Below, piece by piece: positions 5,176-7,290 of a DNA stretch of 7,290 bases. The DNA lies in the NCBI GenBank assembly GCA_030596365.1, contig JAUVKG010000137.1:1-7290 (forward strand), in the 5' to 3' direction. The notes below the pieces were generated by a model. The model saw only the letters and a program-made list of their open reading frames with translations. It ran no database searches and was not told the DNA's origin. Within the stretch, counting starts at the first letter, position 1. Every line of letters starts with the position of its first letter. A program made the translations under genes and the position numbers. The DNA is from Chlamydiota bacterium (lineage in GTDB: Bacteria; Auribacterota; UBA3054; B51-G9).

Positions 5176-6582
5176 TTAAAAATTAAAATAAGTTTTCGCG
5201 TTATTATAACAAATATCTTTTACCATATTTCCCACAAGTTCCATATCATTTGGAATTAGTCCGTTAATTATATCGTTTCCAAGAATATTACACAAGATTC
5301 TTCTGAAGTAATCGTGCCTTGGATACGAAACAAAAGAGCGGCTGTCGGTGAGCATTCCAACGAATCTGCTTAGCAAACCTACTTGTGACAGAGTTTCAAT
5401 TTGTTTTTCAATGCCGTCTTTTTGGTCAAGAAACCACCAACCTGACCCGAGCTGCATTTTCCCCGGTGTTTTTCCATCCTGAAAGCTGCCGAGAATTGTT
5501 GCCAGAACTTCGTTATCGCAGGGGTTCATATTGTATAAAATTGTTTTAGGCAGTTCTTCTTTAGAATTGAGTTTATCTAAAAAACGGACAAGCGGCTGCG
5601 CAATATTCCAGTCACCTATAGAATCATAACCGGTATCCGGGCCAAGTTTTTGAAACATTAAGGAATTATTATTTCGCAACGCACTGAGATGCAATTGCTG
5701 TGTCCAATTACGTTTATTATCCATGCGCGCGAATTCCATTAACATAGCAGATTTAAATTTAAGGATTTCTTTATTTTCAAGATTTTTTTCGGCGCGAATA
5801 TTTTTGAAAATATTTTCTATTTCAGTTAAAGAAAAATCTTCCGCATAGATAGTTTCAATTCCATGGTCGGATAATCTGCATCCATTTTCGTGAAAAAAGT
5901 TATGCCGGTTATCTAAAGCATTCATGAATGAAGAAAAATCCATTATTTTCATATCGGCCGCTTTTCCCAGAGCATCAACCCATTTGTTAAATGATGCAGG
6001 ATTTTCGACTGCCATGCCTTTGTCCGGCCGCCAAGCCGGTAAAACTCGAATATCAAAGCTTTCGTCTTCCGCAATTTGTTTATGTGCCGAAAGTGAGTCG
6101 CATGGATCATCTGTTGTGCAGACAATTTCGACATTAGATTGTCTCATGAGGTTTCTGCAAGAGTGAGTTGTTTTATTTGCCAACATATTTTTTGATTTTT
6201 CCCAAATTGCATCAGCGGTTTTTGGAGACAGTAAATCATCAATATCAAAATATTTTTTAAGTTCGAAATGTGCCCAGTGATACAAAGGATTTCTCAAAGT
6301 TTTCGGAATTGTTTCTGCCCATTTGTCAAACTTTTCTTTATCAGTGGCATTACCGGTAATAAATTTTTCATCTATACCATTTGCGCGCATAGCCCGCCAA
6401 ATATAATGGTCACCTACGAGCCATAATTTTGTTAAATTATCATAAGAAATATCGTCAGCGATTTCCTGCGGATTCAAATGGCAATGATAATCAATGATTG
6501 GCATATCAGCAGCGTAGGAAAAGTAAAGTTCTTCCGCTTTCTGAGATTGTAATAAGAATGATTTGTTAATAAAAGTTTTCAT
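5176..6582 (-). CDS. uxaC: Uronate (glucuronate/galacturonate) isomerase
   Basis: Cytosolic aldose-ketose isomerase of the amidohydrolase superfamily: D-glucuronate to D-fructuronate, and D-galacturonate to D-tagaturonate. It is the entry step of hexuronate breakdown. At 468 residues it matches the family (E. coli about 470). Visible: metal-site DYHCHL (31-36, H33 and H35), CTTDDPCDSL (155-164), RVLPAWRPDK (179-188), CRLSDHG (235-241), QLHLSALRN (296-304), GWWF (381-384) and the C-terminal TDSRSF (412-417) followed by YPRHDYFRR (420-428). All characteristic blocks are present in order, with no frameshift. The start is the ATG at 6582; no Shine-Dalgarno is visible in the A/T-rich leader, and the N-terminal FINKSFLL is normal for the family. 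It follows the truncated permease by 126 bp, and the UxuB-type reductase that uses its product follows it. Call is very secure. Confidence 0.98.
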   Translation of the reverse strand: MKTFINKSFLLQSQKAEELYFSYAADMPIIDYHCHLNPQEIADDISYDNLTKLWLVGDHYIWRAMRANGIDEKFITGNATDKEKFDKWAETIPKTLRNPLYHWAHFELKKYFDIDDLLSPKTADAIWEKSKNMLANKTTHSCRNLMRQSNVEIVCTTDDPCDSLSAHKQIAEDESFDIRVLPAWRPDKGMAVENPASFNKWVDALGKAADMKIMDFSSFMNALDNRHNFFHENGCRLSDHGIETIYAEDFSLTEIENIFKNIRAEKNLENKEILKFKSAMLMEFARMDNKRNWTQQLHLSALRNNNSLMFQKLGPDTGYDSIGDWNIAQPLVRFLDKLNSKEELPKTILYNMNPCDNEVLATILGSFQDGKTPGKMQLGSGWWFLDQKDGIEKQIETLSQVGLLSRFVGMLTDSRSFVSYPRHDYFRRILCNILGNDIINGLIPNDMELVGNMVKDICYNNAKTYFNF

Positions 6583-6617
6583 AATTTTTAATTTATAGTT
6601 TTTTAATGTGTATTACA

Positions 6618-6663
6618 CCACCCCGCCCTTCGGGCACCCCTCCTAAAACAGGAGGGGAGTTTA
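6618..6663. repeat. GC-rich double-hairpin dispersed repeat, copy C
   Basis: A 46-bp copy identical to 1051-1096 except at one position. The main stem CCCCTCC (6637-6643) / GGAGGGG (6651-6657) is perfect with a 7-nt loop, preceded by the small stem GCCC-TTC-GGGC. It sits between the permease remnant and uxaC. It appears to be the least damaged copy. Confidence 0.85.
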
Positions 6664-6676
6664 TTTGACAAAATCC

Positions 6677-6704
6677 AAGTTTCTAATTTCAAGTTTCCAA
6701 TTTC
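6677..6704. repeat. Tandem pair of 14-bp units
   Basis: AAGTTTCTAATTTC is followed directly by AAGTTTCCAATTTC, then a partial AAATTT. It lies between the hairpin repeat and the permease stop codon. It is low-complexity repeat DNA with no evident function. Confidence 0.55.
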
Positions 6705-6708
6705 AAAT

Positions 6709-7137
6709 TTAACCTTTTAAACCTGTTAAAGCGATACCTTTTATAATGTGTTTCTGGAAAATAATAAAAATAATAACAACCGGTAATGTACAGACAAGAC
6801 ATGCGGCAAGAGTTATTCCATATTCCATGGAATACTGCCCTTGAAAGAGGGCGATACCGACAGGTAAAGTGTATTTATCCAGTGAGTCAAGAAAGACAAG
6901 CGGTCCTATGAACCTATTCCACGAGCCCAAAAAAGTAAAAATACCGAGAGTTGCAAGGGCAGGTTTTGACAATGGTAAAATAATATGCCAATAAATTCTC
7001 CATTTTGAACATCCGTCAATAATCGCGGCTTCTTCAAGTTCTTTTGGAATAGCGAGGAAGAATTGCCGCAGGAGAAAGACACCAAAAGCACCTGCTCCGG
7101 CGGGAATTATTAAAGCAAAAGGAGTATATATTAGTCT
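6709..7137 (-). pseudogene. MalG-type carbohydrate ABC transporter permease, 5'-truncated
   Basis: This is the C-terminal half of an inner-membrane permease of the MalG/UgpE class, which carries sugars from a binding protein with an MsmX/MalK-type ATPase. About 142 residues remain of a family usually near 275. Visible: the stretch TPFALIIP then FGVFLLRQFF, the cytoplasmic EAA loop (EEAAIIDG about 7035-7012, then ILPLSKPAL) that docks the ATPase, and two later membrane segments (around GIFTFLGSW and LVCTLPVVIIFIIF), ending with ALTGLKG at the family's normal C-terminus. Upstream of about 7137 the similarity stops. An in-frame TAG follows at 7156-7158, and there is no plausible ATG/GTG/TTG before the conserved part; a TTG at 6972 lies inside it. 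So the gene is broken by deletion or insertion, unless the assembly is wrong. Its place before uxaC suggests it once imported a uronate or uronide. Confidence 0.82.
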
Positions 7138-7290
7138 ATAAATTCGTGAAAATAACTAATAATTTGTTTAAAAAAATTAATTTATCATTAGATAGTTATC
7201 TAAAAATAACTTAAATTATTAAATTTAGGTATATTTTACATTTTCACAATAAATAGATAAACACCCCTTAAACAGCAGAAAACCAAGTAT
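7138..7290. other. AT-rich junction DNA replacing the permease 5' half
   Basis: No family is recognised. The 153 bp are strongly AT-rich and include a perfect palindrome TTAGATA-GT-TATCTAA (7188-7203) and an 8-bp inverted pair GTGAAAAT (7146-7153) / ATTTTCAC (7240-7247). On the minus strand a frame is open from the window edge (7290) to a TAA at 7225-7227 (21 codons); it could be the tail of an upstream gene, for instance a transposase, but this is too short to identify. The position next to a broken gene suggests the end of an inserted element. Confidence 0.4.
7188..7203. repeat. Perfect 16-bp palindrome in junction DNA
   Basis: TTAGATA-GT-TATCTAA, 7-bp arms around a 2-bp centre, located 51 bp beyond the point where the permease similarity ends. 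It could be a protein-binding site or a subterminal feature of a mobile element. No evidence decides. Confidence 0.4.

Noticed and set aside
1051..6704. CRISPR array or riboswitch in the repeat-bearing spacers
   Set aside because: The repeats are either widely separated or tandem without spacers of constant length, and no known riboswitch core was recognised.
7146..7247. Possible ~102-bp miniature transposable element bounded by GTGAAAAT/ATTTTCAC
   Set aside because: The arms are only 8 bp in very AT-rich DNA, no target duplication is visible, and such pairs arise readily by chance.

Overview
The window is an AT-rich stretch in which every supported gene lies on the minus strand, so the locus reads from right to left. 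In transcription order it holds: a 5'-truncated MalG-type sugar ABC permease (about 7137-6709), uronate isomerase UxaC (6582-5176), an SDR-type fructuronate reductase / D-mannonate oxidoreductase of the UxuB type (4869-4048), a PfkB-family sugar kinase closest to KDG kinase (3833-2754), a LarA-superfamily nickel-pincer racemase/epimerase (2502-1243) and the first 333 residues of decarboxylating 6-phosphogluconate dehydrogenase (999 to the window edge). This is a hexuronate (glucuronate) catabolism locus.

The unusual part is what accompanies uxaC and uxuB. The standard Ashwell route would continue with mannonate dehydratase (UxuA) and KDPG aldolase, and neither is in the window. A LarA homologue and 6-phosphogluconate dehydrogenase sit there instead. 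Some LarA homologues are known D-gluconate 2-epimerases, which interconvert D-gluconate and D-mannonate. If this one does the same, and the PfkB kinase accepts gluconate, the five genes give an unbroken path: glucuronate, fructuronate, mannonate, gluconate, 6-phosphogluconate, ribulose 5-phosphate + CO2. That would bypass KDG and the Entner-Doudoroff aldolase. This is inference from gene content and from conserved active-site spacing. The conventional reading, with KdgK on KDG and UxuA/KdgA elsewhere, remains open.

The spaces between genes are long for an operon (126-306 bp) and are packed with dispersed-looking repeats: three copies of a CCACCCCGCCC/GGGCACCCCTCC double hairpin (one rearranged), C/G-run and A/T-rich repeat tracts, 9-bp tandem arrays and several perfect inverted repeats. 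No tRNA, rRNA or CRISPR array was seen. At the right end the permease loses its first half at about 7137 and gives way to AT-rich DNA without a convincing gene. This looks like an insertion or rearrangement junction.

The repeat style, the low GC content and the shortage of Shine-Dalgarno sequences (clear only before gnd and the kinase) suggest a member of the Bacteroidota/Ignavibacteriota/Chlorobiota group. That assignment is a low-confidence judgement from style, not from a marker gene.
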